From Comamonadaceae bacterium (GTDB taxonomy: Bacteria; Pseudomonadota; Gammaproteobacteria; Burkholderiales; Burkholderiaceae_C), in contig CANJWZ010000003.1 in assembly GCA_947478725.1 (NCBI GenBank), positions 104,528 through 168,527 of the forward strand: a stretch of 64,000 bases of DNA. The letters run 5' to 3'. Position 1 is the first letter of the stretch. Each line of letters starts with the position of its first letter. Of the stretch, positions 15,999 through 25,628 are shown piece after piece. The position numbers and the translations under genes were made by a program. The notes under the pieces are model-generated. The model ran no database searches. It saw only the letters and a program-made list of their open reading frames with translations, and was not told the DNA's origin.

Positions 15999-18589
15999 CC
16001 GCGCTAGATCCGACGCTTGCGGCTCACACCCCGATGATGCGCCAATACCTGGCCATCAAGGCCGAGTACCCCGACACGCTGGTGCTGTACCGGATGGGCG
16101 ACTTTTACGAGGTGTTTTTTGATGATGCGCTGAAGGCGTCGCGGCTGCTGGGCATCACGCTGACCAAACGCGGTGCCACCAATGGCGAGCCGATTCAGAT
16201 GGCGGGCGTGCCGTTTCATTCGCTGGAAGGCTATTTGGCCAAGCTGATCAAGCTGGGCGAGTCAGTCGCCATTTGTGAGCAGGTCGGCGATGTCGCGACC
16301 AGTAAAGGGCCGGTAGAGCGCAAGGTGGTGCGGGTTGTGACACCCGGTACCTTGACGGACACCGAGCTGCTGGGCGACAAAACCGAATCCGTGCTGCTGG
16401 CCGTGCACCAAGGGGCGCGCAACACCTGCGGCCTAGCCTGGCTGAGCGTGACCCAGGGCCAGATCAGCCTGGCCGAATGCGCCAATGACGAGCTAGAGGC
16501 GTGGCTGGCGCGCGTTGCGCCCAGCGAGCTGATTTACAACGTCGATGTGACGCCGGCTTTTGAAGCGCGGCTCAAAAGCCTGCGCTGCGCCACTGCGGCC
16601 CGGGCCGCATGGCAGTTTGATGCTGCGCTGGGCGCGCGGCGCTTGGCTGAGCAGCTCAAGGTCGCGTCGCTTGCCTCATGGCATGCTGACCAGTTGCACC
16701 AGGGGCACGCCGCCGCTGCGGCCTTGCTGGGCTATGCCGAGCACACCCAAGGCCGCACGCTGCCCCACGTGCAGGCCTTGCAAGTGGTGCGCTCGGGCGA
16801 GCTGATTGACCTGCCCCTGACCACCCGGCGCAACCTGGAACTGACGCAAACCCTGCGCGGTGAAGATTCGCCCACCCTGTTTTCATTGCTGGACACCTGC
16901 GTGACGGGCATGGGCAGCCGCACTTTGAAAAGCTGGCTGTTAACGCCGCGCCGGGACCGCGCTGAGGCGGCTGCCAGACTGGAGGTCATCACGCACCTGC
17001 GCGACGGTTTGCAACAAACGCTGCGCGCCCAGCTCAAAGGCTCCAGCGATGTCGAACGCATCACCGCCCGCATCGCGCTGCGCCAGGTGCGGCCACGTGA
17101 GCTGGTGGCCCTGACTCAAACGCTGTTAAAAACAGAGCTATCAGCCCAATTAAATATTGGCCTACCAGCACTTTTGGCAGGTATTTTTAGCGATTTACAG
17201 CCGCCCGACGGCTGCGCGGCGCTGCTCAAACGCTTTTTGCTGGACGAGCCCGCCGCCTTGGTGCGCGATGGTGGCGTCATCAACCACGGCTGCGATGCTG
17301 ACCTGGATGAGCTGCGTGCCATTCAAACCAACTGCGATGCGTTTTTGCTCGACCTGGAAGGCCGCGAAAAAGCGCGTACCGGCATCAGCAACCTGCGCGT
17401 GCAGTTCAACAAAGTGCATGGCTTTTACATTGAAGTCACCCAAGGCCAGGCCAGCAAAGTGCCCGACGACTACCGGCGTCGCCAGACCCTGAAAAACGCC
17501 GAACGCTTCATCACGCCCGAGCTGAAAGCCTTTGAAGACAAAGCCCTGTCGGCGCAAGAAAGGGCTTTGGCGCGGGAGAAATTTTTATACGAGCAGCTGC
17601 AAGACGAGCTGCAAACCTTCATCCCCGCACTCAGCAAGCTGGCACGCGCCCTGGCCTGCCTGGATGCGCTGTGCGCGCTGGCTGAACGGTCGTTGACCCT
17701 GAACTGGGCCGCGCCAGTCTTTGTGAACCAGCCCTGCATCGACATCAGCCAGGGCCGCCATCCGGTCGTCGAAGCGCGGCTGGCTGAAACCACGGCGGGT
17801 ACCTTCATCGCGAACGATTGCACGTTAAGCGCCAAGCAGCGCATGCAGGTCATCACCGGCCCCAACATGGGCGGCAAATCCACCTATATGCGGCAAGTCG
17901 CGCTGATTGTGCTGCTGGCCAGCGTGGGCAGCTATGTGCCTGCAACCGCCTGCCGGCTGGGGCCCATCGATGCGATTCACACCCGCATCGGCGCAGCCGA
18001 CGACGTGGCCAATGCGCAATCAACCTTCATGCTGGAGATGACCGAGGCCGCGCAAATTTTGCACACCGCCACGCCGCACAGCCTGGTGCTGATGGACGAG
18101 ATCGGACGCGGCACCTCCACCTTTGACGGGCTGGCACTGGCTGGCGGCATTGCCGCGTATTTGCACAACAAGACGCAGGCCTTCACGCTGTTTGCCACGC
18201 ATTACTTTGAGCTGACTGAATTTCCCGCGCAGCACCACGGGGCGATCAATGTGCATGTGTCGGCGGTCGAGTCTGGCAACAGCATTGTGTTTTTGCACCA
18301 CATTGAGCCGGGTCCGGCCAGCAAAAGCTACGGCATTGCGGTGGCCAAACTGGCCGGCGTGCCGGGCGCTGTGGTGACCCACGCACGCCATGCACTTCAG
18401 GCGCTGGAAGCCCAACAAACCAACGCGCGAGCCCAGGTGGACCTGTTTGCAGCACCGCCCGACATCGTCACTGAAAAAAGTGCCGTCGACAAAGCATTGG
18501 GTACGATAGACCCTGACGCGCTCACCCCGCGTGAAGCGCTCGATGCCCTGTACCAATTGAAGAAATTACTCACCCAAACATCCCCATGA
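15995..18589 (+). CDS. mutS: DNA mismatch repair protein MutS
   Basis: 864 aa. The mismatch-reading motif [10 protein letters not shown] is near residue 36, Walker [10 protein letters not shown] near 622 and Walker [13 protein letters not shown] near 698, then the short C-terminal oligomerisation region. The TTG at 15995 overlaps the stop of the GNAT toxin; the next in-frame ATG (16034) would leave only a few residues before the conserved [11 protein letters not shown], so either is possible. Residues about 376-391 ([14 protein letters not shown]) are encoded by a 48-nt element within the core domain. It is followed by an overlapping protease gene. Confidence 0.96.
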   Translation: MTALDPTLAAHTPMMRQYLAIKAEYPDTLVLYRMGDFYEVFFDDALKASRLLGITLTKRGATNGEPIQMAGVPFHSLEGYLAKLIKLGESVAICEQVGDVATSKGPVERKVVRVVTPGTLTDTELLGDKTESVLLAVHQGARNTCGLAWLSVTQGQISLAECANDELEAWLARVAPSELIYNVDVTPAFEARLKSLRCATAARAAWQFDAALGARRLAEQLKVASLASWHADQLHQGHAAAAALLGYAEHTQGRTLPHVQALQVVRSGELIDLPLTTRRNLELTQTLRGEDSPTLFSLLDTCVTGMGSRTLKSWLLTPRRDRAEAAARLEVITHLRDGLQQTLRAQLKGSSDVERITARIALRQVRPRELVALTQTLLKTELSAQLNIGLPALLAGIFSDLQPPDGCAALLKRFLLDEPAALVRDGGVINHGCDADLDELRAIQTNCDAFLLDLEGREKARTGISNLRVQFNKVHGFYIEVTQGQASKVPDDYRRRQTLKNAERFITPELKAFEDKALSAQERALAREKFLYEQLQDELQTFIPALSKLARALACLDALCALAERSLTLNWAAPVFVNQPCIDISQGRHPVVEARLAETTAGTFIANDCTLSAKQRMQVITGPNMGGKSTYMRQVALIVLLASVGSYVPATACRLGPIDAIHTRIGAADDVANAQSTFMLEMTEAAQILHTATPHSLVLMDEIGRGTSTFDGLALAGGIAAYLHNKTQAFTLFATHYFELTEFPAQHHGAINVHVSAVESGNSIVFLHHIEPGPASKSYGIAVAKLAGVPGAVVTHARHALQALEAQQTNARAQVDLFAAPPDIVTEKSAVDKALGTIDPDALTPREALDALYQLKKLLTQTSP
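17122..17169 (-). repeat. 48-nt dispersed element, copy inside mutS
   Basis: Read on the minus strand: GCTGGTAG head, GGGCTGATAGCT with AGCT at 31-34, tail TTAACAGC. It is read through in frame by mutS on the opposite strand. Confidence 0.7.
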
Positions 18590-19413
18590 CTTATTGCGTT
18601 GCCATCAAACTCAATGCCGGGCTGGTTTTTTTGTCGGACTCGCGCACCAACGCGGGCCTGGACCAGATCAGCACCTTCCGCAAAATGATCATTTATGAAA
18701 AGCCCAACGACCGCTTCATGGTGCTGTTGTCGGCGGGTAATTTGTCCGTCTCACAGTCGGTGCGCGAGATCTTGCAGGTTGAACAACTGAAAGACCCCGA
18801 TGGCGGCCCGCCCATCACCATCTGGAACGCCAAAAGCATGTTTGATGCAGCCCGCGTGCTTGGCTCGGCGATTCGCCGGGTGCATGAGCGCGATGCCGAT
18901 GACCTGAAAAACTCCGGCGTGGACTTCAATGTGTCGCTGCTGTTTGGTGGGCAAATCAAAGGCGAAGGCATGCGCCTGTTTCAGGTCTATTCAGCCGGCA
19001 ACTTTATTGAAGCGACCAGTGAGACGCCCTACTTTCAGGTCGGCGAGTCCAAATACGGCAAGCCCGTGCTGGACCGCGTCATCACCCCCGAAACTCCGCT
19101 AGACGAAGCCGCCAAATGCGCGCTGGTGTCGATGGACTCCACCCTCAAGTCCAACCTGTCAGTCGGCCTGCCGCTGGACATGGTGGTGTACGAGGTGGAT
19201 GCCTTTCAAAGCCACAAGGTGGTGTGCATCGATCACGAAAACCCGTACTTTCGGATGCTGCATGACAACTGGGGCAAAAAGCTGCGCGAAGTTTTTGACA
19301 GCATCGAAGACCCGATGTGGACGGGCGGTGCCACCCAGGTGCCGCTGCTCACACCCCTGACCCGCAACCAGCCGCTGCGCAAAATATCGTCACCCGAAGA
19401 AAAACTGATTTGA
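18586..19413 (+). CDS. Proteasome-type protease, Anbu family
   Basis: 275 aa. The N-terminus [20 protein letters not shown] carries Thr at position 2, the expected catalytic N-terminal nucleophile after Met removal, followed by [15 protein letters not shown], the hallmark of Anbu/BPH proteases. Anbu forms open-ring assemblies whose substrates are unknown (family knowledge). It overlaps mutS by 4 bp. The frequent Anbu partners (ATP-grasp, alpha-E and transglutaminase genes) are not next to it here. Confidence 0.88.
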   Translation: MTYCVAIKLNAGLVFLSDSRTNAGLDQISTFRKMIIYEKPNDRFMVLLSAGNLSVSQSVREILQVEQLKDPDGGPPITIWNAKSMFDAARVLGSAIRRVHERDADDLKNSGVDFNVSLLFGGQIKGEGMRLFQVYSAGNFIEATSETPYFQVGESKYGKPVLDRVITPETPLDEAAKCALVSMDSTLKSNLSVGLPLDMVVYEVDAFQSHKVVCIDHENPYFRMLHDNWGKKLREVFDSIEDPMWTGGATQVPLLTPLTRNQPLRKISSPEEKLI

Positions 19414-20273
19414 CACGTTCATCCACGGCATCTTCTGCGCTGCCAGCACCCAAACCACTGGTCATTTTTTCTCATGGCAACAGCTTTCCAGCCAGCACCT
19501 ATGGGGTGATGTTTCGCCAGCTTGAAACGCGTGGCTACGCGGTCAAGGCGGTTGAAAAGTTTGGCCACGACCCGGCCTACCCGGTGACCAGCAACTGGCC
19601 GCATCTGGTGCAGCAGCTGGCGGACTTCAGCACCCAGCAAGTCAAACAATCAGGTCAGCCGGTGTTTTTGGTTGGCCACTCGCTGGGTGGTTTTTTAAGC
19701 CTGATGTGCGCAGCCCGCCATCCTGAGTTGGGCGGCAAAGCGGTACGCGGTGTGGTGCTGCTTGACGCGCCCCTGATTGGCGGCTGGCGAGCCACGGGCT
19801 TGAGCCTGGCCAAGCGCACCAGCCTGGTGGGTTCGGTGTCGCCGGGCGTGGTCAGCCGCAACCGCAAACATGAGTGGCCCGCTGTGGACGACGTGTTCAC
19901 CCATTTCCGCAGCAAGAAAGTCTTTGCCAGCTGGAACGAGGACGTGCTGCGTGACTATATCGAGCACGGCACGCATGATGCTGGAGGCCAGCGCGCTTTG
20001 AGCTTTGACCGCGGCGTAGAAACCGCCATCTACAACACCCTGCCGGACAACCTCGACACGCTCATCAAGCGCCATCCGCTCAAATGCCCGGTCGCTTTTA
20101 TTGGCGGGCGTCAGTCGCGTGAAATGAAACGGGCGGGCATGGCGCTGACCGAGAAAGTCACCAAGGGCCGCATCATGATGCTGGACGGCAGCCATCTTTT
20201 CCCGATGGAAAAACCGGTGACGACAGCCGCCGCGATTGAAGCCGCGCTGCTGAACATGATCAGCGCAGGCTAA
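19410..20273 (+). CDS. Alpha/beta hydrolase
   Basis: About 287 aa from TTG at 19410, which overlaps the Anbu stop (TTGA); the frame is open further upstream only as shadow. The fold is shown by [13 protein letters not shown] (oxyanion loop), the nucleophile elbow [11 protein letters not shown], and a C-terminal [11 protein letters not shown] carrying the catalytic His. Soluble, no signal peptide. Substrate unknown; probably an esterase or lipase-like enzyme. Its stop overlaps the stop of convergent uppP. Confidence 0.85.
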   Translation: MTRSSTASSALPAPKPLVIFSHGNSFPASTYGVMFRQLETRGYAVKAVEKFGHDPAYPVTSNWPHLVQQLADFSTQQVKQSGQPVFLVGHSLGGFLSLMCAARHPELGGKAVRGVVLLDAPLIGGWRATGLSLAKRTSLVGSVSPGVVSRNRKHEWPAVDDVFTHFRSKKVFASWNEDVLRDYIEHGTHDAGGQRALSFDRGVETAIYNTLPDNLDTLIKRHPLKCPVAFIGGRQSREMKRAGMALTEKVTKGRIMMLDGSHLFPMEKPVTTAAAIEAALLNMISAG

Positions 20274-21103
20274 GCCGCCCAGGTCACCAGGCCGCTCCAG
20301 GCGGTAGCCAGCACCACCAGCCCAAACGCAATGCGGTACCAGGCAAACAGCACAAAGCTGTGGCTGGAGATGTAGCGCAGCAGCCAGCGGATGCACAGCC
20401 AGGCGCTGATGAACGAAAACAGCAAACCCACGGCAAACATCGGCACATCGCCCAGGCTGAGCAAGGCGCGTTCTTTGTACAGGCTGTATGCGCCCGCGCC
20501 TATCAGCGTCGGCATGGCCAGAAAGAACGAAAAATCAGTCGCCGCTTTGCGCGACAAGCCCAGCAGCATGCCGCCAATGATGGTGGCGCCGCTGCGGCTG
20601 GTGCCAGGCACCATGGCCAGCGTTTGCACCAAACCCACCTTCAGCGCGTCCATCCAGGTCATGTCGTCTACGTTGTCAATGCGGGCTGCGGCCGGGTTGT
20701 CAGCGTGCCGCTTTTCAGCCCACAAAATCACAAAGCCGCCGATGATGAAAGTGCTGGCCACCACCACCGGGGTAAACAAATGCGCCTTGATGGCCTTGCC
20801 AAACAGCAGCCCCAAGATCACCGCAGGCACAAACGCAATCAGCACATTCAATGCAAACTGCCGGGCCTGCCTGTCGGTGGGCAGCGCAAGCACTGTGTCA
20901 CGTATTTTTTGCCAGTACACCAGAATCACGGCAAAAATCGCCCCGGTCTGAATGGCAATGTCAAACACCTTGGCCTTGTCGTCGTCAAAACCCAGCAGTG
21001 CACCCGCCAGAATCAGATGCCCGGTGGACGAGATGGGCAAAAACTCGGTGAGGCCTTCAACGATGCCCATGATGGCGGCTTTGACTAGCAGGGTGATGTC
21101 CAC
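20270..21103 (-). CDS. uppP: Undecaprenyl-diphosphatase
   Basis: Membrane phosphatase that recycles undecaprenyl diphosphate for cell-wall synthesis. 277 aa with GTG start ([17 protein letters not shown]). Signature motifs are [15 protein letters not shown] near residue 16 and PGTSRSG near 167. There are about eight hydrophobic segments. It is convergent with the hydrolase gene with overlapping stops. Confidence 0.96.
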   Translation of the reverse strand: MDITLLVKAAIMGIVEGLTEFLPISSTGHLILAGALLGFDDDKAKVFDIAIQTGAIFAVILVYWQKIRDTVLALPTDRQARQFALNVLIAFVPAVILGLLFGKAIKAHLFTPVVVASTFIIGGFVILWAEKRHADNPAAARIDNVDDMTWMDALKVGLVQTLAMVPGTSRSGATIIGGMLLGLSRKAATDFSFFLAMPTLIGAGAYSLYKERALLSLGDVPMFAVGLLFSFISAWLCIRWLLRYISSHSFVLFAWYRIAFGLVVLATAWSGLVTWAA

Positions 21104-21252
21104 AAACGCTCCGGAAATGAAGCACTGATTATCGCTGTCAAGCGCTACCGACTGAGCAAAACTGGAGCCCTTGACCGGGATGGCACATCAGCCTGCCCTA
21201 CTCAGCGGGCTATGTTTTCTGCAAGGCCATGTCAAGCATGGTTCCAGCCAAC

Positions 21253-21289
21253 AAAAAAGCCTGCCTTGTGCAAACAGGGCAGGCTTTTT
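21253..21289. terminator. Bidirectional rho-independent terminator
   Basis: AAAAAGCCTGCCT / AGGCAGGCTTTTT-type stem with a 10-nt loop, A run on one side and T run on the other. It serves the minus-strand exported-protein gene that ends at 21313. Confidence 0.85.
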
Positions 21290-21312
21290 GACGTCAAGTG
21301 CGCTTGGTCAGC

Positions 21313-21750
21313 CTAGCGCTGGAAGTACACAGGCGCATAACCGGGGCCATAACCGGAGCTAAAGCCCCTGAGCTCGCCATGCTCCCGATACTCGCGATGC
21401 CCATGCCAGCGATGTGGACGGCCATAGTACACAGGCTGCGGCTGCACATAAACAGGGGGCGCGCTGTAGTAAACCGGTGCCTGCTGGTAAACAACCGGTG
21501 CCGGCTGCACATACACAGGCTGGGGTTGCACATACACCGGCCTTTGCTGGTTGTAGACAGGGTAGGCATTGGTCACGCCAACCTGCACACCGGGTGCGCC
21601 AGGCACAGCGATACCTACAGAAAAAATCACGTTGTCGCGCGCATGCGCAGAACCCGCAAGCCCCATGGCGGCCAGCGCCAATACCGCGGCAGAACCGGCG
21701 ATGAAAAGGCGCTGGTCAGGCCGGGTGAGTGTCTTGAACAATGGTTTCAT
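21313..21750 (-). CDS. Exported Pro/Tyr/Gln-rich protein
   Basis: 145 aa from the ATG at 21750 (GGAG 7 bases before). Positively charged start, hydrophobic segment (IAGSAAVLALAAMGLAG) and an AHA-like cleavage site indicate a signal peptide. The middle is a run of short repeats of the type PVYVQPQ/PVYYSAPP, and the end is His/Arg/Gly-rich. Similar low-complexity periplasmic or surface proteins occur in Burkholderiales; function unknown. Confidence 0.75.
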   Translation of the reverse strand: MKPLFKTLTRPDQRLFIAGSAAVLALAAMGLAGSAHARDNVIFSVGIAVPGAPGVQVGVTNAYPVYNQQRPVYVQPQPVYVQPAPVVYQQAPVYYSAPPVYVQPQPVYYGRPHRWHGHREYREHGELRGFSSGYGPGYAPVYFQR

Positions 21751-21898
21751 CAATGTCTCCTTGTACAGGGCGTGAAATACCCATGTGTAGATTTAACGCA
21801 GCTGGCAGCTCCCGGCTTACCGGGCTGTCTGTAAAGATCGTATAAAGACGTAACAGCCACAAGGCCGCATACCGGGCGCACGGCCCTAAAATCAGCGC

Positions 21899-23704
21899 AT
21901 GAACGCACCCCACTCCCCCGGATCAGACAAAGACAGCGCCCCAACGCCAGGTTTTTCCAGCAACTTTTTGCGCCAGATCATCGAAAAAGATCTGGCCGCC
22001 GGTACTTACAAAGACCGCCATTGGGGCGGCAGCCCCGGCGATGCGGCGCACCATGCAGCCGGGCCGCTTGATGCGCAAAAAGTACGCCTGCGCTTTCCGC
22101 CCGAGCCAAACGGCTACCTGCACGTGGGCCACGCCAAAAGCATTTGCCTGAACTTTGGCCTGGCACGCGACTACGGCGGCGTGTGCCACCTGCGCTTTGA
22201 CGACACCAACCCTGAAAAAGAAGAGATCGAATACGTCAACAGCATCATTGATGCCGTCAAGTGGCTGGGCTTTGACTGGACCCAGCCAGGCAACGATGCG
22301 CCCTACCAGGCCAGCGACTACTTTGACTTCATGTACCGCGCGGCGGAGTATTTGATTGAAGCAGGCCTGGCCTATGTGGACGAGCAAACGCCCGACGAGA
22401 TGAAGCGCAACCGGGGCGACTTTGGCAAGCCGGGCGTTGACAGCCCCTACCGAAGCCGCAGCGTGGCCGAGAACCTGGCACGCTTCAGGCAAATGAAGGG
22501 CGGCCAGCTGGACGACGGCGCCGCCGTGCTGCGCGCCAAAATCGACATGGCCAGCCCCAACATCAACATGCGCGACCCGGCCATCTACCGCATTCGCCGC
22601 GCGCACCACCACAACACCGGCGACAAGTGGTGCATCTACCCCATGTACACCTTTGCGCACCCGATTGAAGACGCGCTGGAGCAAATCACCCACAGCATTT
22701 GCACCCTGGAGTTTGAAGACCAACGCCCGTTTTATGACTGGCTGCTAGACCGCTTGTGTGAAGGCGGCCTGATCGCCACGCCCCACCCCCGCCAATACGA
22801 ATTTGCACGGCTCAACCTGACCTATGTGCTGACCAGCAAACGCAAGCTCGCGCAATTGGTGAACGAAGGCAAAGTATCAGGCTGGGACGACCCCCGCATG
22901 CCAACAATCGTTGGCCTGCGCCGCCGTGGCTACACGCCCGAGGCGCTACAACTGTTTGCCGAGCGCATCGGCGTGACCAAAAGCGACAGCTGGATTGACT
23001 ACAGCACACTAGAAGGCTGCCTGCGCGAAACGCTGGACGGCACAGCCCCCCGCGCCATGGCCGTGCTGGACCCGATCAAACTGGTGCTGACGAATTGGGA
23101 TGAGGTGATGGGTGCGGGCAAGCTGGACGATTGCAGCGCCCCCGTTCACCCGCATCACCCAGACCTGGGCAAGCGCCACTTCAAAATCGGCAAAGAGGTG
23201 TGGATAGAACGCACAGACTTTGAAGAAACCCCGCCCAAAGGCTTTTTTCGTTTATTCCCCGGCAACAAGGTGAGGTTGAAATACGGCCACGTTATTGAAT
23301 GCACAGGCTGTACCAAAGACGCATCGGGCAAAGTCACTGAAGTGCAAGCGCTGCTGATACCCGACACCAAAAGCGGCACCCCCGGCTCAGACGCCGTCAA
23401 GGTCAAAGGCGTCATCACCTGGGTGGCCGTGGCCGACGCCCTGCAAGCCGAAGTGCGGCTGTACGACCGCTTGTTCAAAGAAGCCCATCCCGAGGCAGGC
23501 GGCGTAGACTTTTTGCAGAACCTTAATGCGAATAGCTTGACGGTAATGCATGCCGTGGTTGAACCATCATTGGCCACGGCCAAGGCAGACGACAAGTTCC
23601 AGTTCGAGCGGCATGGGTACTTTGCGGCTGATCGTGTGGATCATGCGGCGGGGAAGCTGGTGTTTAACTTGGCTGTGGGGTTGAAGGATGGCTGGGGCAA
23701 ATGA
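21899..23704 (+). CDS. glnS: Glutaminyl-tRNA synthetase
   Basis: 601 aa class I synthetase charging tRNA-Gln. HIGH-type motif EPNGYLHVGHAKS near residue 70, and KMSKS-type motif LTSKRKLAQLV near 310. The N-terminal 60 residues before FPPEPNGYL are longer than in E. coli but usual in betaproteobacteria. Its stop overlaps the ATG of a zeta-like kinase gene (ATGA). Confidence 0.97.
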   Translation: MNAPHSPGSDKDSAPTPGFSSNFLRQIIEKDLAAGTYKDRHWGGSPGDAAHHAAGPLDAQKVRLRFPPEPNGYLHVGHAKSICLNFGLARDYGGVCHLRFDDTNPEKEEIEYVNSIIDAVKWLGFDWTQPGNDAPYQASDYFDFMYRAAEYLIEAGLAYVDEQTPDEMKRNRGDFGKPGVDSPYRSRSVAENLARFRQMKGGQLDDGAAVLRAKIDMASPNINMRDPAIYRIRRAHHHNTGDKWCIYPMYTFAHPIEDALEQITHSICTLEFEDQRPFYDWLLDRLCEGGLIATPHPRQYEFARLNLTYVLTSKRKLAQLVNEGKVSGWDDPRMPTIVGLRRRGYTPEALQLFAERIGVTKSDSWIDYSTLEGCLRETLDGTAPRAMAVLDPIKLVLTNWDEVMGAGKLDDCSAPVHPHHPDLGKRHFKIGKEVWIERTDFEETPPKGFFRLFPGNKVRLKYGHVIECTGCTKDASGKVTEVQALLIPDTKSGTPGSDAVKVKGVITWVAVADALQAEVRLYDRLFKEAHPEAGGVDFLQNLNANSLTVMHAVVEPSLATAKADDKFQFERHGYFAADRVDHAAGKLVFNLAVGLKDGWGK

Positions 23705-24300
23705 AACCTACCCGCGTTGTAAAACCAAAGCAACCCACTGTAGTGGTGATTGCTGGGCCGAACGGTGCGGGCAAATCCACTGCAGCGCCGTTTTTGCTCA
23801 AGCAGGCTCTTGGCATTCTTGAGTTTGTAAATGCAGATCAAATTGCTGCCGGACTATCGGCATATTCACCTGAAACCGTTTCATTTGAAGCTGGCCGCAT
23901 CATGCTGAAGCGATTGCACGATCTGGCGGCAGCCAATGTCAGTTTTGCGTTTGAGTCCACGCTCTCAAGCCGCACTTTCGCACTGTTCTTGACCCGCTGT
24001 AAAGCACTGGGTTACAAGGTACAAATTTTTTACGTTGCGCTTCCCAGCGCTGCACTCGCGGTGAATCGAGTAGCGCTGCGCGTCAAACTTGGCGGGCACA
24101 ATATTCCGCAAGTTGATATTGAACGACGCTTTCAGCGCAGCCTGCACAATTTGTACGCCCTTTATCTGCCCCTTGCTGACCGCTGGACGGTTCTGGATAA
24201 TGCGATGGGCAAGCTAGAACCAATTGCCCACGGCACTGCAAGCCGAACCTATGTGGAGGATATTGACAAATGGCTCAATCTAAAAAAACTCAGCTCATGA
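23701..24300 (+). CDS. Zeta-toxin-like P-loop kinase (COG4185 type)
   Basis: 199 aa. Walker A GPNGAGKST is at residues 19-27, followed by NADQIAAGLSAYSPE and the FAFESTLSS segment typical of zeta-like ATPases; later VALRVKLGGHNIPQVDIERR contains the basic residues of the phosphate-binding lid. Zeta toxins phosphorylate UDP-N-acetylglucosamine; COG4185 relatives are mostly uncharacterised. The ATG overlaps the glnS stop, so it is expressed with glnS. A 62-codon ORF overlaps its end. Confidence 0.85.
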   Translation: MKPTRVVKPKQPTVVVIAGPNGAGKSTAAPFLLKQALGILEFVNADQIAAGLSAYSPETVSFEAGRIMLKRLHDLAAANVSFAFESTLSSRTFALFLTRCKALGYKVQIFYVALPSAALAVNRVALRVKLGGHNIPQVDIERRFQRSLHNLYALYLPLADRWTVLDNAMGKLEPIAHGTASRTYVEDIDKWLNLKKLSS

Positions 24301-24458
24301 AAAGTGATTTGCCAACTCACCAGTCGACCAAGCAAGACAAGGTCGCACAGGCTTTATCCAACGCGTCAAAACAGGCAAAGAAACAGCTGACTGCTCAAGG
24401 TCTAAAACTTCCTACGCAAAACTGGATCGGCTCTGCAGTGCGGAATCCAGCGACGTGA
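24270..24458 (+). CDS. Small ORF overlapping the zeta-like kinase gene, possible partner
   Basis: 62 aa, basic (many Lys, Gln, Thr, Ala). It overlaps the kinase gene by 31 bp from the ATG at 24270; ATG at 24297, overlapping the kinase stop, is an alternative start. No recognised domain. Its place right behind a zeta-like kinase suggests an antitoxin or accessory role, but nothing in the sequence shows this. Confidence 0.5.
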   Translation: MAQSKKTQLMKSDLPTHQSTKQDKVAQALSNASKQAKKQLTAQGLKLPTQNWIGSAVRNPAT

Positions 24459-24461
24459 TCA

Positions 24462-24692
24462 GTGATTGTGAAAAGCATTTACTTCAAGAACGACGACATC
24501 TTGCAAATCTGCGTGTCTGAAAAGCGGATCGTGCGCGAGGTGTCGCAAGGCTGGCACACCAACATCAGCTATGCCGAAGACGGTTCGATAGTTGAGATCG
24601 TTTTGCTGGATACGAAGAAAGAGGGGTTGCTGCCTTTGGAATATAGAAAAGCAGCACGATCGATTGCGGGGTTGACTTTGATGGATTTTTAA
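24462..24692 (+). CDS. DUF2283-like small protein
   Basis: 76 aa, GTG start (24462 or 24468). The pattern of a strand, ILQICVSEKRIVREVSQG, then NISYAEDGSIVEIVLLDT resembles DUF2283 proteins (two-strand repeats with Asp/Gly turns). It lies 3 bp after the previous ORF. Its stop codon falls inside a GGGGTCAGATTCC-type repeat, so the C-terminus may have been replaced when the repeat arrived. Confidence 0.6.
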   Translation: MIVKSIYFKNDDILQICVSEKRIVREVSQGWHTNISYAEDGSIVEIVLLDTKKEGLLPLEYRKAARSIAGLTLMDF

Positions 24693-24712
24693 TTGGAGTC
24701 TGACCCCGATTT
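24689..24712 (-). repeat. GGGGTCAGATTCC-type repeat, left inverted copy
   Basis: Plus strand reads TTAATTGGAGTCTGACCCC then GATTT. Apart from one base it is the reverse complement of the copy at 25551-25576. Together they bound about 840 bp of AT-rich sequence. Confidence 0.75.
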
Positions 24713-25063
24713 ACCTCTTACTTGCGCCAAGATTGTCTGCGGCGTGTGACACGACACAAACCAGCAGCGTGAGTGCCGCAAGCTGCTTTAGCTGTATGAA
24801 AGAAAGCATAGAGCGCCAAATTGATGTGAAAGTCATTGGAATTGGGATTTTCCCTGCATTCAACTAAGCCCTATTGAACCTCTGCAAGTGTTGGTGTACT
24901 GTAGCGCTTAAACTTGCGGATATGACCACGAATTTGAATTCATAGGGATGCCGGTAGACTTGAGTTACGTTCAGAGACGAGACCTCACAGTTGTTGCGGG
25001 GGATGCCGCGTGCAACTTTCGCCGCATTGACTATTCTGCCAAATATATTAATTGATATTTAAA
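24713..25063. other. Non-coding gap inside the repeat-bounded segment
   Basis: About 350 bp in which I see no gene, RNA or clear remnant. Base composition becomes more AT-rich toward the right end, where the next ORF starts. Confidence 0.5.
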
Positions 25064-25513
25064 ATGCCTACTCTTTATTTTATTATTGCTTGCCTTATTG
25101 CATTAAATATTTATATCTTGATAAAAATAAGGGATAACAAAGAGTATTTCAAACCCACCAATATTAATGATAAAAATGGATTGGCATCCAAAGAGTATTT
25201 CGAGCTCACCAATGTTTATGATAAAAATGGGTTGGCATCGAATGAATTTATTATGGAAGATACTGACGGCCATCGGATAACTGTAATTTATGATGTGAGG
25301 CTAGGTGATTTTACTGTTCGACATGCCAGAAATCGAGAAAACTTGAGCCTAAATAAAGATCCAATTCAAAGGATAAGGCAAGAGTCAAAATATAATTCTG
25401 AGAATGTTGATTCTAATTTTCTCGCACCCGGAGAATCGCGAACGAAGTTATTTAGAAGAGTATCACGACGTAAAATTAATTCAAAAATTCGTACTGTTTC
25501 GGGTTCAATTTAA
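25064..25513 (+). CDS. AT-rich hypothetical membrane-anchored protein with internal duplication
   Basis: 149 aa from the ATG at 25064. One N-terminal membrane segment (LYFIIACLIALNIYILI) is followed by two tandem 17-residue units, KEYFKPTNINDKNGLAS and KEYFELTNVYDKNGLAS, encoded by about 51-bp direct repeats. The remainder is basic and polar. Codon use is strikingly AT-rich compared with neighbours, so it is probably foreign. No recognised family. It lies between inverted GGGGTCAGATTCC repeats. Confidence 0.55.
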   Translation: MPTLYFIIACLIALNIYILIKIRDNKEYFKPTNINDKNGLASKEYFELTNVYDKNGLASNEFIMEDTDGHRITVIYDVRLGDFTVRHARNRENLSLNKDPIQRIRQESKYNSENVDSNFLAPGESRTKLFRRVSRRKINSKIRTVSGSI

Positions 25514-25521
25514 AGTGTCAA

Positions 25522-25576
25522 GGGAAATCGGGGTCAGATTCCAAAGGGGAAAATCGGGGTCAGATTCCAATTAATT
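25522..25576 (+). repeat. Two direct GGGGTCAGATTCC-type repeats
   Basis: Copies at 25522-25544 and 25551-25576 share AAATCGGGGTCAGATTCCAA. The second continues TTAATT and pairs with the inverted copy at 24689-24712. Confidence 0.8.
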
Positions 25577-25628
25577 TCGCTCATCGCATCTGCTGGACAA
25601 CATCCCACGCGAATGCATCAATCTCACT

